Shown here: piece by piece, positions 14,389 to 23,591 of the stretch
How the letters are laid out: each line of letters opens with the position of its first letter
Position numbering within the stretch: position 1 is the first letter of the stretch
NCBI RefSeq assembly: GCF_004217145.1
Contig: NZ_SHKR01000011.1
Location: 1-64,000, forward strand
Direction of reading: 5' to 3'
Length of the DNA stretch: 64,000 bases
Source: Kribbella rubisoli
GTDB lineage: Bacteria; Actinomycetota; Actinomycetes; Propionibacteriales; Kribbellaceae
Position numbers and translations under genes: made by a program
Notes under the pieces: generated by a model
Told to the model about the DNA's origin: nothing
The model's input: the letters and a program-made list of their open reading frames with translations, nothing else
The model's database searches: none

Positions 14389-14472
14389 ATCCCCAGGCCA
14401 TCACAATCGAGCGGTCTGCGCCGCTCACCGCGGCGGGTCACGCCGTCGGCGGGATTGTGATGGCCTGGGGAT
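14389..14472. repeat. Palindromic intergenic element, copy 1
   Basis: ATCCCCAGGCCATCACAATC (14389-14408) and its exact reverse complement (14453-14472) flank a 44-bp GC-rich centre. The centre itself contains a small hairpin (GAGCGG/CCGCTC). The same arms recur at 54298-54386 with a different centre, so this is a dispersed element rather than a local hairpin. It lies between two convergent genes and could also act as a bidirectional terminator, although no T-run follows. Confidence 0.9.
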
Positions 14473-17400
14473 TCACCGTCGGGCCCGGGCGAGCGCGAGG
14501 AGGGTGCCGCCGAGGGCCACGAGAAGAGTGCCGAGCGTGAGGACGATCGCAGGTGGGCCGCCGGTTGGTGGGAGTTCGGCGCGGTTGACCGTGCGGACGT
14601 CCTCGGTGGGCTGGGCGCCGACGGTGACCTTGACCGGGGCGGTCGCCTCGCCGATCTGGTAGGTCGCCTTCGCGGTGCCGGTGAACGCAGCGGCCGGCTT
14701 GAGGGTGACGGTCCCGTCGCCCGCTACCGACCAGGTGCCCGCGCCGTCGGTGACGTGCTTCGCGCAGGTGCCGGTGGTTGTGCGGAGGCAGACCGAGCTC
14801 GGTGTGATCGTGCCGCTGTCGTTGAGGAGCGGGTTAACCGCGACCGGGTTGCCCGGCGTACCGGTCGCCGCATCGGGCACAGCCTTGGCGAGCAGCGGTC
14901 CGGCGACCGTCACGACGAGCAACGCAGTGTCGGACGTGCCGTTCACATCGGTCACGCGGTAGGCCAGCGATCGCGTCGTACCGACGAAGCCCTTGACCGG
15001 GGTGTAGGTGACGTCACCGTCTGCACCAACTGCAAAAGAGCCCTCGTGCGGCACGGTGACGGACTTCTTCTCCTTGCCGTCGGCCGGGTCGCGCAGTACG
15101 ACGGAAGCCGGTCGGAGCGGTGCGGACGGGTCGCCGGGTTTGTCGTTGTCGAGGACCGGCACCACAACCGCAGTACCGAAGGCTGTGTCGACGTCGTCGT
15201 CAACGGCGACCGGACGCACCGGCGCGACTGTGACGGTGACTGTTGCCCGGGCCGAGTTCTGGTTCGTGTCCTTCACGTCGTACGCCGTCGGTCGCGCGCT
15301 GCCGGTGAACGTCGCCACCGGACGGAACACGATGTTGCCACTGGCAACGTCGTACGTACCCTGACCGGCGACCGTCACCTGGTCGACCAGCGCGCCACCA
15401 GGTCCGACCAGGAGCAGCGAGTCCGGGTCAAGCGTCGCGCCCGGACCCGGCTTGTCGTTCGCCAGCGGGTCGATCGTCACCGCGACATGCTGCCTGGTCC
15501 GCGCCACGTCCGGCACTGCGACCGGACGATCCTGCACCGTGACCGTCAACATGCCGGCGCCAGCCGTCCCGTTGCGGTCGGCAACCTGATAGCCGACGGG
15601 AACCGCCACGCCGGCGAACCCGTCCACGGGCGCGAACTGGATCGCCCCGGTCGGCTGCACGGTGAACGTTCCCTCCCTCGGCACAGCCAGCGTGGCCACC
15701 GGATCCCCGGTCGACGGATCAACCAGATGTACGCCGCCCAACGGCGCACTCACATCGCCCGGCTTGTCGTTCGCAAGCACGTCGACCGTCACCGGAGTCC
15801 CGTACGGCGTCGTCGCCGCGTCGTCCGCGATCACCGGCGTCACCGCCGCGACCGTCACCGTGACCGATGCACTCGCCTTGTTCCCAGTCGTGTCCGCGAC
15901 CTGATAAGCGACCGACACGACCCCGCGGTACGCCGGCTCGGGATCGAACATGAGCTTCCCGGACACAACCGCAAACACACCCTGTCCCGGGATCACCACA
16001 TTGCTATTCCACGAACCGCCGTACACCTGCAAGCTGGTCCGATCGAGCTGCGCACCCGTCCCCGGCTCGTCGTTCGCGAGCGGATCGACGGTGACCGTCA
16101 CGTTCTGTTTGGTCTGTACAGCGTCCGCCACCGCCGACGGCCCCTTGCCGACGGTCAGCACCAGCAGACCTTCCGCGGTCGTCCCGTTGCCGTCGGCAAT
16201 CCGGTACGTCGCCGGGGTCGTCACGCCCTGGAACCCCTTCGCCGGCGTGAACGTGATCGTCCCGTCGTCGCCGGCGCGGTAGCTCCCCTCGCCGGCCCGC
16301 GTCATGGTCTTGCCATACTGCCCGGCCGCATCCTTCAGCACGAGACTCGACGGGATCAGCGGCGCCGACGGATCGCCCGGATTGTCGTTCGCCAGCACGT
16401 TCACCGCGACCGCCTGCCCGTACGGCGTGATCGCCGAGTCTCCGACCGCGACCGGCCGGACCGGCGTCACGGTCATGCTCAACGTGGCGGTCGCGTAGTT
16501 GCCGTCCGAGTCCGCGACCCGGTAGCGAATCGCGAGCGCCTTGCCCTGGAACGCCGGCAGCGGATCAAACTCGATCGCGCCGCTCGGCTGCACGGCGTAC
16601 GTCCCCTGCTTGGCAACCGTCAGCTTCTTCACGTATCCGCTCGCGTCGAGCAGACCGACCGAGCCACGGTCGAGCGTTGCGTCGGTGCCCGGGACGTCGT
16701 TGGACAGCACGTTCACCGTCACGGTCACGTTCTGCAGAGTCGACGCGGTGTCGGCGATGGCGACCGGCGGCTTGCCGACCGTGACAGTCAACCGAGCCGT
16801 CGCCTTGGTCCCGTTGCTGTCGGCAACCTGGTACGTCAGCGGCGTACCCGGACCGCGGAAGGTCGCCGCCGGATCGAACCGGACCACTCCCCCGGCCGCC
16901 GTGTACACACCCTCGTTCGGGATCCGCACCGATGCGTTCGGCAACCCATCGGCAGGGTTGACGAGGACCAGGCTGCCCGGCACCAGCGGCGCCGACGGGT
17001 CGCCCGGCTCGTCGTTCGCGAGGACCTTGACCGTGACGGTCTTCCCGTACGGCGTTCGCGCGGCGTCATCGGCGGCGACCGGCGTGACCGGGGCGATCGT
17101 GACCGTGATCGTCGATCGCGCGGTCTGACCGAACCAGTCCGAGATCCGATACGTCACCTTGGTCGCCGTCCCCGTGAATCCTGGCACCGGGTCGACAGCG
17201 ACGGTGCCGTCGGGATTGACTTGGTAGTCGGCCTGTCCTGGGATCTTGACCAGCTTCTTCAGCGAACCATTTGCCGGATCCACGAGCGTGAGGCTTTGCG
17301 GATCGAGCCCGGACCCACGGCCGGCAGTGTCGTTGGCCAACGGATTCACGCGTAGCGGGAGGTTCTGCTTGCCGGTCGCCGTGTCGGGCGTGGCGGTCGG

Positions 17401-20205
17401 CGCGGGCGGCTCGGCAACCGTGACAGTCAGCGCTGCCGACGTCGTCGTACCGTTCACATCCGAGACGCGGTAGGTGACGGCCGTCGCCGCGCCGGTGAAC
17501 TTCGGCATCGGGTCGACCACGACCTTGCCTTCCGGCGTGGTCGTGTACGTCGCCTGGCCGGCGATCACGACCGTTGCCTTCGGCTCCTTCGTCGTCGGGT
17601 CGATCAGCTGCACACTGCTCGGCACAAGCGGTACGGACGGGTCACCCGCGTCGTCGTTCGACAGCACCGGCACCGTCACGTTCGTGTCGTACGCCGTACT
17701 CGCGGTGTCATCGGACGCATCGGGCTGCACCTTCGTCACCCGCACGGTCAGCGTCGACTTCCCGACCGCATCGTTGCTGTCGGCAACCTGATAGGGAATC
17801 GCGGTCGCGGTGCCGTTGAAGGTCGGCAACGGCTCGAAGAGCACCTCACCGTCCGGCTTGACCGTGTACTTGCCCTGACCGGCGACCACCAGACTCGTCA
17901 ACGGATCCCCGTCGGACAGCGCTAGCAGCCGAACGCTCGTCGGCTTCAACGCAGCTCGGGTCGGACCGGGCTTGTCGTTGTCGAGGACCGCGATCACCAC
18001 CGCACGACCCTGCAGCGTGGTCATCGTGTCCGGGTTCGCCACCGGCGGGCCGGGCGCGTCGACGGACACAGTGAGTACGGCGCGTGCCGGCGTGCCGTTC
18101 TTGTCGAGCACCTGGTAGCTCAACGGCGTACCGACGCCTTTGAACCCGTGCACCGGCTGGAAGGTTACCTCGCCGGTGGCAGTCAGATAGGTGCCCTGCT
18201 GCGCGATCGTCACCTTGTCGACGAGCTGCCTGGTGACCGGGTCGACGAGCCGCAGCGTGCTCGGGACGAGAGGTGCGTCGGGCGAACCGGGCAGGTCGTT
18301 GTCTAGCACGGGTACGACGACATCGGTGTCGAACGCGGTCGAAATCGAGTCGCCGTTGGCGGTCGGTGTGACCGGCGTGACCGTCGCGGTGAGCGTCGAC
18401 TCGGCCGTCTGGTCGGTGGTGTCGGCGACGCGGTAGCCGATCGATGTGCCGACGCCGATGAACTGCGGTTGCGGGACGAGGTCGACGCCGCCGTCGGGCT
18501 TCACGACGTACTCACCCTCGCCGGCGATCACCACCTTCTTCTTGAAGGTCGCGTCGGCCGGATCACGCAGTACGACGGAGCCGGGGTCGAGCTGCACGCC
18601 CGCCGCGGCGCGGTCGTTCGCCAACGGTTTGACGGACACACTCACGTTCTGAGGGGTGGTCGCGGTGTCGGGCACGGCCACCGGTCGATCCGGGAGCGAC
18701 ACCTTCAGGGTGAGCTCGGCGGTGGCGGTGATGCCGTTGCTGTCGGCAACGCGGTACGTGACCGGCTTGGCCGGACCGAAGAACCCTGGCACGGGCTCGA
18801 CGCGGATCGTGCCCTCGGGCTTGGCGACGTACTTCGCCTGGCCGACCACGTTCACCATCTCGACGCACTTGCCGCCGTCGACCAAACAGAGGGACGCGGG
18901 TGCGAGCGGCGCCGACGGATCGCCCGGCTTGTCGTTGGCGAGCACCGGAACGACAACCGCAGTGTTGAAGGCGGTCGTCGCGGTGTCGTCGGTCAGCACC
19001 GGCGGAGGCGGCGGTGTGATCGCGAACGGGTAGTCCTCGACCTCACCGGAGTCAGCGGCCCCGGTCGGCTTCTCGACCTGCCCGTCGTTGTAGCCAACCC
19101 GCACACGCGCGTACGACGCCCCGGCCCTGGGCGCGATCTCCGACCACCTCAGCGTGACGGTCGTCTGCTTCGCGGCGAAGGGGACGCAGGCTCGCTCGCC
19201 CGGCTCGAACATCCCGTTGACGTTGAGGTCGATCCACCCGCACGCGCGACCGGCCTTCGACGTACCGGCGAGCTGAAGGTCGGCGGAGTACGTCGTCTGG
19301 TTGGTGCGAAGCGGCTTGAAGACGACACCGTCATCGGCCTGATCCGGTGTCGCCGGACCCGTCGTGCCGTTCGCGATGCCTGCGTTGTCCTCGGTGACAT
19401 CCTTCCCGAGCTGTACGTCGCTGAGCACCGACCACGCGGCCCCGTACGACGCCGGCACGTCACCGAAATCCTCGGGCGCGGACGCGACGATCGAGAACGC
19501 ATCACCGGAGGACGCATTGTTGATGGCCGGGAGCTTCGGGTGCTTTGTGAACTGCGCCGTCACGGCGAAGGTGAGCTTGTTGACGATGCCGTTCACGCGG
19601 ACCGATCCGCACGCCGCGGTCGCGGAGGTATCGAGACCGGACGGGGACTTGGTGTTGACGCAGTTCGGACCGGCGTCGTGATCGGCGGCGCTGATCGTAT
19701 CGCTCGTGACGGCAAGGTTGTTGCCCTGTCCAAGCTTCGTCAGGCTGAGGCCCGCAGTCGTCAGCTTGAGGATCGAGTGCAGCTCGGACTGGGCGATCGG
19801 CTTGCCGCTCTCGGTCCGGGTGACGGAGCCGCCGATGCCGCCGAGGTGCAGGACCGGGTTGCGGACGGGCTGGGAGAACGCGATCGTCACCGTGCCGCGA
19901 TCGCTGCAGCCGCCGGTGGATGCGCAGTCGCCGGTGTTCACTACGACGTCCTGCGCCGGGACGTTCTTGCCGATCGCGGGCTGATAGGTGGTCGGCCCGA
20001 TGCCGCGGAAACCCGCGGTGATCGGATCGCCGAGCTCGGTCTGCCCGCTCGCCGTGATCGTCTGGCGCAACCCCGAACCGGGCATCACCGCAGTGGCAGC
20101 TGAGGTGAACGGCATGGCCGGCACCTCATAGGCAGTTGCGGTGACAGTCCCCAGGCTCAACAGGCCGGTGGCAAGAAGAATGGCCCCCGGTCGGGTAGCC
20201 CGCAT
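14473..20205 (-). CDS. Giant LPxTG-anchored surface protein with CshA-type fibril repeats
   Basis: About 1910 residues. It has an N-terminal signal peptide (hydrophobic core ILLATGLLSLGTVTATA), an N-terminal non-repeat domain of about 370 residues, a GEVEDYPF motif near residue 390, then 14 beta-rich repeats of about 100 residues. It ends with LPPTGG, a hydrophobic helix and ARARR, a sortase sorting signal. Repeats have the CshA-fibril form VLANDxPGDPSAPL... GFxGxxxxxxYxVxDxNG... LTVTV and alternate between two subtypes. The likely role is adhesion or cell-surface fibrils. ATG 20205 is preferred (GGGAGGG upstream) over TTG 20226. No sortase gene is in the window. Confidence 0.9.
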   Translation of the reverse strand: MRATRPGAILLATGLLSLGTVTATAYEVPAMPFTSAATAVMPGSGLRQTITASGQTELGDPITAGFRGIGPTTYQPAIGKNVPAQDVVVNTGDCASTGGCSDRGTVTIAFSQPVRNPVLHLGGIGGSVTRTESGKPIAQSELHSILKLTTAGLSLTKLGQGNNLAVTSDTISAADHDAGPNCVNTKSPSGLDTSATAACGSVRVNGIVNKLTFAVTAQFTKHPKLPAINNASSGDAFSIVASAPEDFGDVPASYGAAWSVLSDVQLGKDVTEDNAGIANGTTGPATPDQADDGVVFKPLRTNQTTYSADLQLAGTSKAGRACGWIDLNVNGMFEPGERACVPFAAKQTTVTLRWSEIAPRAGASYARVRVGYNDGQVEKPTGAADSGEVEDYPFAITPPPPPVLTDDTATTAFNTAVVVPVLANDKPGDPSAPLAPASLCLVDGGKCVEMVNVVGQAKYVAKPEGTIRVEPVPGFFGPAKPVTYRVADSNGITATAELTLKVSLPDRPVAVPDTATTPQNVSVSVKPLANDRAAAGVQLDPGSVVLRDPADATFKKKVVIAGEGEYVVKPDGGVDLVPQPQFIGVGTSIGYRVADTTDQTAESTLTATVTPVTPTANGDSISTAFDTDVVVPVLDNDLPGSPDAPLVPSTLRLVDPVTRQLVDKVTIAQQGTYLTATGEVTFQPVHGFKGVGTPLSYQVLDKNGTPARAVLTVSVDAPGPPVANPDTMTTLQGRAVVIAVLDNDKPGPTRAALKPTSVRLLALSDGDPLTSLVVAGQGKYTVKPDGEVLFEPLPTFNGTATAIPYQVADSNDAVGKSTLTVRVTKVQPDASDDTASTAYDTNVTVPVLSNDDAGDPSVPLVPSSVQLIDPTTKEPKATVVIAGQATYTTTPEGKVVVDPMPKFTGAATAVTYRVSDVNGTTTSAALTVTVAEPPAPTATPDTATGKQNLPLRVNPLANDTAGRGSGLDPQSLTLVDPANGSLKKLVKIPGQADYQVNPDGTVAVDPVPGFTGTATKVTYRISDWFGQTARSTITVTIAPVTPVAADDAARTPYGKTVTVKVLANDEPGDPSAPLVPGSLVLVNPADGLPNASVRIPNEGVYTAAGGVVRFDPAATFRGPGTPLTYQVADSNGTKATARLTVTVGKPPVAIADTASTLQNVTVTVNVLSNDVPGTDATLDRGSVGLLDASGYVKKLTVAKQGTYAVQPSGAIEFDPLPAFQGKALAIRYRVADSDGNYATATLSMTVTPVRPVAVGDSAITPYGQAVAVNVLANDNPGDPSAPLIPSSLVLKDAAGQYGKTMTRAGEGSYRAGDDGTITFTPAKGFQGVTTPATYRIADGNGTTAEGLLVLTVGKGPSAVADAVQTKQNVTVTVDPLANDEPGTGAQLDRTSLQVYGGSWNSNVVIPGQGVFAVVSGKLMFDPEPAYRGVVSVAYQVADTTGNKASASVTVTVAAVTPVIADDAATTPYGTPVTVDVLANDKPGDVSAPLGGVHLVDPSTGDPVATLAVPREGTFTVQPTGAIQFAPVDGFAGVAVPVGYQVADRNGTAGAGMLTVTVQDRPVAVPDVARTRQHVAVTIDPLANDKPGPGATLDPDSLLLVGPGGALVDQVTVAGQGTYDVASGNIVFRPVATFTGSARPTAYDVKDTNQNSARATVTVTVAPVRPVAVDDDVDTAFGTAVVVPVLDNDKPGDPSAPLRPASVVLRDPADGKEKKSVTVPHEGSFAVGADGDVTYTPVKGFVGTTRSLAYRVTDVNGTSDTALLVVTVAGPLLAKAVPDAATGTPGNPVAVNPLLNDSGTITPSSVCLRTTTGTCAKHVTDGAGTWSVAGDGTVTLKPAAAFTGTAKATYQIGEATAPVKVTVGAQPTEDVRTVNRAELPPTGGPPAIVLTLGTLLVALGGTLLALARARR
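14605..18998 (-). repeat. 14 coding tandem repeats (7 A/B pairs) in the surface protein
   Basis: Fourteen units of about 310 bp encode CshA-like domains. Odd units carry PGDPSAPLxPxS; even units carry a shorter loop such as PGxGAxLDPxS. The real period is therefore an A+B pair of about 205 residues, present seven times. The last unit is shortened. The DNA copies have diverged, so recent slippage is not evident. Confidence 0.85.
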
Positions 20206-20309
20206 GTGTCCCGCCCTCCCGAGCAATCAGGGTGCCGAAGTGCATCGGCCGCGGGCGGGCGGACCTGCGTAGACGTAACGGTCTGCGCCGACACAATGTT
20301 ACGGGAGGT

Positions 20310-22520
20310 TCACTCTCCGAGTTCGTAGATCAGGACCTTGCCGATGCTGTGTCGGCGTACGGCGAGCCGGTCGAGCGCGGGTGAGACCGGGCCGTTGCGC
20401 GTGTCGGCGTACAGCCAGCGGACGCCGTACTCGTTGCGCAGCTGTTGGAGTACTTCGGCGGTCGGTGCGGTGAGGGCCTGTTTGGTGAGCGCGACGCGGT
20501 CGGGCCAGGGCGACGGCTGCTCGGTGTAGCGGCGGCCGCCGTTGCCTTGTTTGGCCATCGCTTGGTTCGTGTACGCCCAGCCCTCGATCAGCGTGCGGCG
20601 ACCGGCGATCCCGCTCACAAGGTACCCGCGCGCATCGCAGCCCGGCGCCGTCGTACCGGCTGGGCGACACCACGTGTTGGTCGCGACCACATCGGTCGGC
20701 ACAGAGTTCTCGCCGAGCCACAGGGCTGCCTCGGCCTCATCCGGATAGACCCACCAGCGCGCGGCCCGATAGGTCGGCGCCTTCTCGGTGTCACCGCGTA
20801 CGGCGCTCTGCAGGAAGGAGCTGATCGGTGCCGTCGACAACAGCACGAGTACGACGAACATGCCGCCGCCCGCCTGCCGGAAGAACAACCGCCACGCCGC
20901 GAGCAGCACGAGCGTGATGCCGAGTACGACGAGCAACATCCGCGTGCTCAACCACAGTTGCCGGCCGGTCGACGCGGCCGGCACACCGCGGGCCCAGACC
21001 AGCAGACCGGCGTACACGATCGAGAGCGCGAAGGCGGCGATCGCTATCGGGATCGGCCGACGCGCGGCGCGTGCGCTGGTTGCCGCGAACCATCCGGCGC
21101 CGGCCAGGCTGAACGGCGCGGCGGTGTAGACGAAGTACGACTCGCTGACCGATGGATGGTCGATCAGCAGGTAGCCGGCCCAGCCCGCGATCATCGCGCC
21201 GAGCAGGAACCACGCGACCGGATCCTTGCGACCGACCACGCCGAACCCGGCCCAGGACATCGCCTGCAGAGTCAGCAGTAGACCGAGCAGCAGGCTGAGC
21301 GTGCCGATCACATGTCCGTGCGCGAGCGCCGGGAGGATCAGACCGCCGTCACCGGGTTGTGTGGTGTCGCCGGTGGCCGCTGTGTAGACGGGCAGCGACT
21401 TCAGCACGGCCAGGAACTGCAGGCGCGATCCGCTGGTGCTTCCGGCCACCGTGAGGAAGGTCAGTGCACCGGCGACGAGCAGTACCGCCGCCGTGCCTAC
21501 GAGGCGCCACGGCAGTCGTCTTGTGGTGACCAGCAAGTAGAGCGCGGCAAGGCCGACCGCGGCGACCAGCAAGGGCAGCACAGTGGGCTTTGACCCGCCG
21601 CCGACGACAGCGACCGGGATGATGAGCAACCAGAGCCATCTGGTGCCGCCCTTGAACAGCAGCTCGACCAGGAAGATCGCTACCGCGACACCGGCGACCA
21701 TGCCGAACGTCTGCGACGGACTGAGCAGACTGACCGGTGGGGCGAGGTTCACGCTCGTGTCGACGAGCAGGAACAGTTGCGGCGCGGCCAGCGCGAGAGC
21801 CGCGAGTACGCCGGTCCACCAGGTGCGGCTGACGATGCGGGCCAGTGTCGCGCAGACGAGCAGTGACACGACCAGCCACGGCAGGACCCACAGCCGGAAC
21901 AGCACGACCATCGGAGTCAGCCGGGTGGTGTCGACGGCGGCGGCCATATCGGCGTTCGCGAACCAGTGGTACTCGAGCCGCTCCCCCACCACCTGCGGGA
22001 TCTCGGGCGGCACCGTCCGGGTCAGCTCGTTCACCATCGACAGGTGGTAGAGGAGGTCCGGGTAGTACGCCTCGCCGTGCGGCGGCATCGGGTGGTACGC
22101 CATCACGCCGAACGTGGCCGCGCCCATCATCACTGCCGCCGAGACGGCCAGTCCCCAGGTCCACGCTGTGGGCAACGGCTTCGGATCGGCGATGCGCCAG
22201 TAGCTGCGGCCGAAGATCGCGAAGCCGACCAGGATGAGCGCCGGCCAGACGATCAACCACTGTTGCCGGCCGAGCGCGGTGAAGATCGCCCAGCCGATCA
22301 GCTGCCAGGTCGCGCCGACGACCGAGCCGAGTCCGAGGTCCTCGGCCCAGTTACCGGTACTGCGCCAGGCCGCGCGGAGCAGGAGCGTTCCGGGCAGCGC
22401 GATCGCCAACGCGAAGTACGCGGCGTACTTGATGAGCGGACCCGGTCCGACATCGCCCAGCGAAACGAACCCGCCGGCCGCCACCAGGATCGGCAGCAGC
22501 CACGGAAGCGACCTCTTCAT
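20310..22520 (-). CDS. Large multi-pass membrane protein, GT-C-like
   Basis: The 736-residue protein has about a dozen hydrophobic helices over residues 5-560, then a soluble C-terminal domain (about 580-736) with WWVYPDEAEAALWLGEN and YGVRWLYADTR. The architecture resembles membrane glycosyltransferases of the GT-C superfamily (polyprenyl-phosphate-sugar users), but I cannot point to a catalytic DD/DE motif with confidence. It overlaps the upstream GT2 gene (ATGA), and a GT2 of the dolichol-phosphate-sugar synthase type would supply the lipid-linked donor. A role in decorating the cell surface or the neighbouring giant protein is inference. Confidence 0.65.
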   Translation of the reverse strand: MKRSLPWLLPILVAAGGFVSLGDVGPGPLIKYAAYFALAIALPGTLLLRAAWRSTGNWAEDLGLGSVVGATWQLIGWAIFTALGRQQWLIVWPALILVGFAIFGRSYWRIADPKPLPTAWTWGLAVSAAVMMGAATFGVMAYHPMPPHGEAYYPDLLYHLSMVNELTRTVPPEIPQVVGERLEYHWFANADMAAAVDTTRLTPMVVLFRLWVLPWLVVSLLVCATLARIVSRTWWTGVLAALALAAPQLFLLVDTSVNLAPPVSLLSPSQTFGMVAGVAVAIFLVELLFKGGTRWLWLLIIPVAVVGGGSKPTVLPLLVAAVGLAALYLLVTTRRLPWRLVGTAAVLLVAGALTFLTVAGSTSGSRLQFLAVLKSLPVYTAATGDTTQPGDGGLILPALAHGHVIGTLSLLLGLLLTLQAMSWAGFGVVGRKDPVAWFLLGAMIAGWAGYLLIDHPSVSESYFVYTAAPFSLAGAGWFAATSARAARRPIPIAIAAFALSIVYAGLLVWARGVPAASTGRQLWLSTRMLLVVLGITLVLLAAWRLFFRQAGGGMFVVLVLLSTAPISSFLQSAVRGDTEKAPTYRAARWWVYPDEAEAALWLGENSVPTDVVATNTWCRPAGTTAPGCDARGYLVSGIAGRRTLIEGWAYTNQAMAKQGNGGRRYTEQPSPWPDRVALTKQALTAPTAEVLQQLRNEYGVRWLYADTRNGPVSPALDRLAVRRHSIGKVLIYELGE

Positions 22521-23545
22521 CTGTCAGACGGGGCCTTGTGCTGCTGCGGATTCTGCTGCGGCGGATCCTGGTGCTGCGGATTGTGGTGCAGGGGCTCCTG
22601 ATGGCCGTGGTCGCCGAGGCTGTCGTAGCCGACGAGGAACTGCGGTCTGCGCTGACTCGATTGGAACAGGCGGGCGACGTACTCACCGAGCAGCCCGAGG
22701 CACAGCAACTGGATCGCGCCGATCACGCTGACCGCGAGCACGGTCGATGTCCAGCCGGGAATGCTCCGGCCGGTCAGCTTGATCACCAGCGCACCGACGA
22801 CGAACAGCCCGGACATCGCGCCACCCAGCAGCCCCAGCCAAGTCGCCAGCCGCAGCGGCGCGGCCGAGAACGCGGTCACGCTGTCGAACGCGAGCCGCAG
22901 CATCTTCGAGAAGTTGTACTTCGTCGTGCCGGCGGCTCGCTCTGCCCGGACATATCGCACCTCGGCGCTCGGGAAGCCGAGCCACGGGATCACCAGGCGG
23001 AAGACCCGCCCGTCGTCCGGCAGCGCGTTCACCGCATCGACCACGCGTCGCGTCACCAACCGGAAGTCGGCCGCGTCGAACGGGATGTCCTTGCCGACCA
23101 GGCGGCACATCAGCCGGTAGTACAACCGGGCGCTGGTCCGCTTGGCCCATGAGTCGCTCGAGCGGTCGGAGCGTACGCCGTACACGACGTCGACGTCCTG
23201 CTCGTTGACTGCTTGGAGGAACTCCGCGATGACCTCCGGCGGATCCTGCAGGTCGGCGTCGATCGTGACGACGTACTGACCGCGGGCGCGACGGAAGCCG
23301 GCTGACTGCGCGGCCTGGTGACCGCTGTTGCGGAGCAGCCGGACCACTCGGAGCTGCGGCCAGTCCTCGGCGGCCGCGAGCAGCAGCGCCGCGGTCTTGT
23401 CCCGGCTGCCGTCGTCGACGACGAGCAGCTCGTAGGTGATCCCCAGGCCGTCGAGCAGCGGGTGCATCCGCTCGAAGAAGATCGGCAGCACCTCCTCCTC
23501 GTCGTACATCGGTACGACGACGGAGAGCTCAGGATGGTCCCGCAT
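22517..23545 (-). CDS. Family 2 glycosyltransferase (polyprenyl-phosphate sugar synthase type)
   Basis: 342 residues. The GT-A domain opens with LSVVVPMYDEEEVLP and contains VVDDGSRDKT, the DXD-like DADLQDPP near residue 96, and GVRSDR. Two transmembrane helices follow (about 235-300), as in GtrB/DPM1-like enzymes that load a sugar onto undecaprenyl or decaprenyl phosphate. The C-terminal ~35 residues are an unusual His/Gln/Pro-rich tail. ATG 23545 was chosen over the longer open frame because homology starts there and GAAAGGTGA precedes it. It is translationally coupled to the membrane protein downstream. Confidence 0.88.
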   Translation of the reverse strand: MRDHPELSVVVPMYDEEEVLPIFFERMHPLLDGLGITYELLVVDDGSRDKTAALLLAAAEDWPQLRVVRLLRNSGHQAAQSAGFRRARGQYVVTIDADLQDPPEVIAEFLQAVNEQDVDVVYGVRSDRSSDSWAKRTSARLYYRLMCRLVGKDIPFDAADFRLVTRRVVDAVNALPDDGRVFRLVIPWLGFPSAEVRYVRAERAAGTTKYNFSKMLRLAFDSVTAFSAAPLRLATWLGLLGGAMSGLFVVGALVIKLTGRSIPGWTSTVLAVSVIGAIQLLCLGLLGEYVARLFQSSQRRPQFLVGYDSLGDHGHQEPLHHNPQHQDPPQQNPQQHKAPSDR

Positions 23546-23591
23546 CGGGTCACCTTTCGGGTCTGAGGTGGCTGACCTTAACAGCGTGCGG

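Noticed and set aside
20227..20309. CGTAAC/GTTACG inverted repeat between the GT-C-like gene and the fibril gene
   Set aside because: Arms are only 6 bp; too weak to call as terminator or operator.
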